8,113 nt of DNA from QWOP01 sp003669605 (GTDB taxonomy: Bacteria > Planctomycetota > Planctomycetia > Pirellulales > UBA1268), in the NCBI GenBank assembly GCA_947481985.1, contig CANKIK010000157.1, forward strand, positions 1 through 8,113, given 5' to 3'. A model generated the notes under the pieces. It was not told the DNA's origin, did not search any database, and worked only from the letters and a program-made list of their open reading frames with translations. The position numbers and the translations under genes were made by a program. Shown piece by piece: positions 7,559 through 8,113 of the stretch. Position 1 is the first letter of the stretch, and every line of letters begins with the position of its first letter.

Positions 7559-7565
7559 TCGGGGC

Positions 7566-8113
7566 GTGACAAAGCAGCAACACCCAGCACAATCTGCTTC
7601 GAGGCAGGCCCACGCCTGGTGGGCTCGAAATGCCTACGGCGGGCAGGACCGCACGCGTGCGCTCCAGGCCCTGGAGGCAAGTGGCATACCCCGTCGGTCG
7701 ATCCTTGCGTCCAAAGACGTGCTCTCTGCGATGGCCCGCGGCGAGGCGCTGGTCAAAGGAGCGGCAACTCTATCGGTGCCGCGGCGCGGTTCCAGCGGCA
7801 AAAGCACCCGCTACCTGCGGCTGATCCAGTGGCGGATGGTCATGGCCTACGCCGGATTCGAGGTGCTCGCGAAGGCATGCCTGGGGAAAAAGGAGCAAAA
7901 AGGTCTTGATCCGGAAGACATCGATCATCTGGCGTCATTCTGTCTTCGCGCTCCACCGAACCTCGAGGCACCGAGGCTGACCTCCGATACTGCCCGCTGG
8001 CTGCGTCGCTCAGGCAAGGGGGAGCCGATCGACATCGTTGCCGACTTCCTCCATCTGAAGAGCGGCCACAAACAGTTCATGCATGAGTGGTTCAAGGGCA
8101 CTCCGATCGCAAC
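7566..8113 (+). CDS. Unrecognised protein, 3'-partial
   Basis: An open frame runs from a stop at 7422-7424 to the right edge. From GTG 7566 it gives 182 visible residues, and the end lies outside the window. I do not recognise the family. The start is a polar stretch (TKQQHPAQSASRQ), followed by AHAWWARNAYGG and then several segments that look helical, for example LIQWRMVMAYAGFEVLAKACLG (part of residues 86-107) and DIVADFLHL. There is no signal peptide or membrane segment, so it is probably cytoplasmic. Charged and hydrophobic residues alternate as in a soluble helical protein, and codon third positions are mostly G or C, though less so in the first 40 codons. GSSGKST at 75-81 is not a proper Walker A, since the Gly five positions before the last Gly is Arg. 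The frame that overlaps it from 7166 to 7909 has low-complexity Arg/Gly/Pro/Ala composition and is rejected. The gene is divergent from the peptidase. Confidence 0.6.
   Translation, partial: MTKQQHPAQSASRQAHAWWARNAYGGQDRTRALQALEASGIPRRSILASKDVLSAMARGEALVKGAATLSVPRRGSSGKSTRYLRLIQWRMVMAYAGFEVLAKACLGKKEQKGLDPEDIDHLASFCLRAPPNLEAPRLTSDTARWLRRSGKGEPIDIVADFLHLKSGHKQFMHEWFKGTPIA

Larger units (their letters stand above)
7125..7565. other. Divergent intergenic region between the M3 peptidase and the right-edge gene
   Basis: About 441 bases with no recognisable gene; promoters for both flanking genes should lie here. On the minus strand, TAGAAT (7180-7175) is a possible -10 box about 50 bases before the peptidase start, but no convincing -35 is paired with it. 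A small hairpin TCGCCT (7287-7292) / AGGCGA (7300-7305) with a 7-base loop is visible. Several frames stay open through the region, as expected in GC-rich DNA. The right part contains a short minus-strand frame, listed separately. Confidence 0.5.

Noticed and set aside
7788..7808. Walker A-like GSSGKST in the right-edge protein
   Set aside because: The P-loop needs Gly-x4-Gly-Lys-Ser/Thr; the first Gly position is Arg, and no Walker B is visible.
7166..7909. A 247-residue plus-strand open frame
   Set aside because: Its product is a low-complexity Arg/Gly/Pro/Ala mixture with no domain, and it overlaps a better coding frame with a ribosome binding site.
1..8113. CRISPR array, tRNA/rRNA, insertion sequence or phage genes
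   Set aside because: No regularly spaced repeats, cloverleaf sequence, transposase motif or terminal inverted repeats were found by reading both strands.

Overview
The window is GC-rich bacterial DNA carrying four clear protein genes and one gene cut by the right edge. The combination of a secreted type I sulfatase, an exported M3-family metallopeptidase, a fused E1 alpha-beta 2-oxo acid dehydrogenase and sparse Shine-Dalgarno sites fits a planctomycete-like bacterium (Planctomycetota). This assignment is an inference from gene content and codon style, not from a marker gene.

Layout. Bases 1-1839 (+) encode a 2-oxo acid dehydrogenase E1 with alpha and beta parts in one chain; its N-terminus lies left of the window. 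Fourteen bases later comes the dihydrolipoamide acyltransferase E2 gene (1854-3275, +), which appears to carry one lipoyl domain and two peripheral-subunit-binding domains. A 110-base convergent gap separates it from two genes on the minus strand: an arylsulfatase-B-like sulfatase (3386-4867) and an M3 zinc peptidase (4986-7124). The 118-base gap between these two holds a plausible terminator for the peptidase gene, so they are probably separate transcripts. A 441-base divergent gap (7125-7565) follows, then an unrecognised gene (7566 to the right edge, +) that starts at a GTG behind a good Shine-Dalgarno site.

How the parts work together. E1 and E2 would form the core of one acyl-CoA-producing multienzyme complex. 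The E1 sequence resembles pyruvate/acetoin-type enzymes more than branched-chain ones. No E3 (dihydrolipoamide dehydrogenase) is present here, so E3 must be encoded elsewhere. The sulfatase and peptidase both carry export signals and would act outside the cytoplasm on sulfated compounds and on peptides. They have no visible functional link to the dehydrogenase.

I see no CRISPR array, RNA gene, insertion sequence or phage gene. The least explained parts are the right-edge gene and the divergent gap before it, which holds a short minus-strand open frame with coding-like codon use. I do not find convincing evidence of a new multi-gene system in this window.
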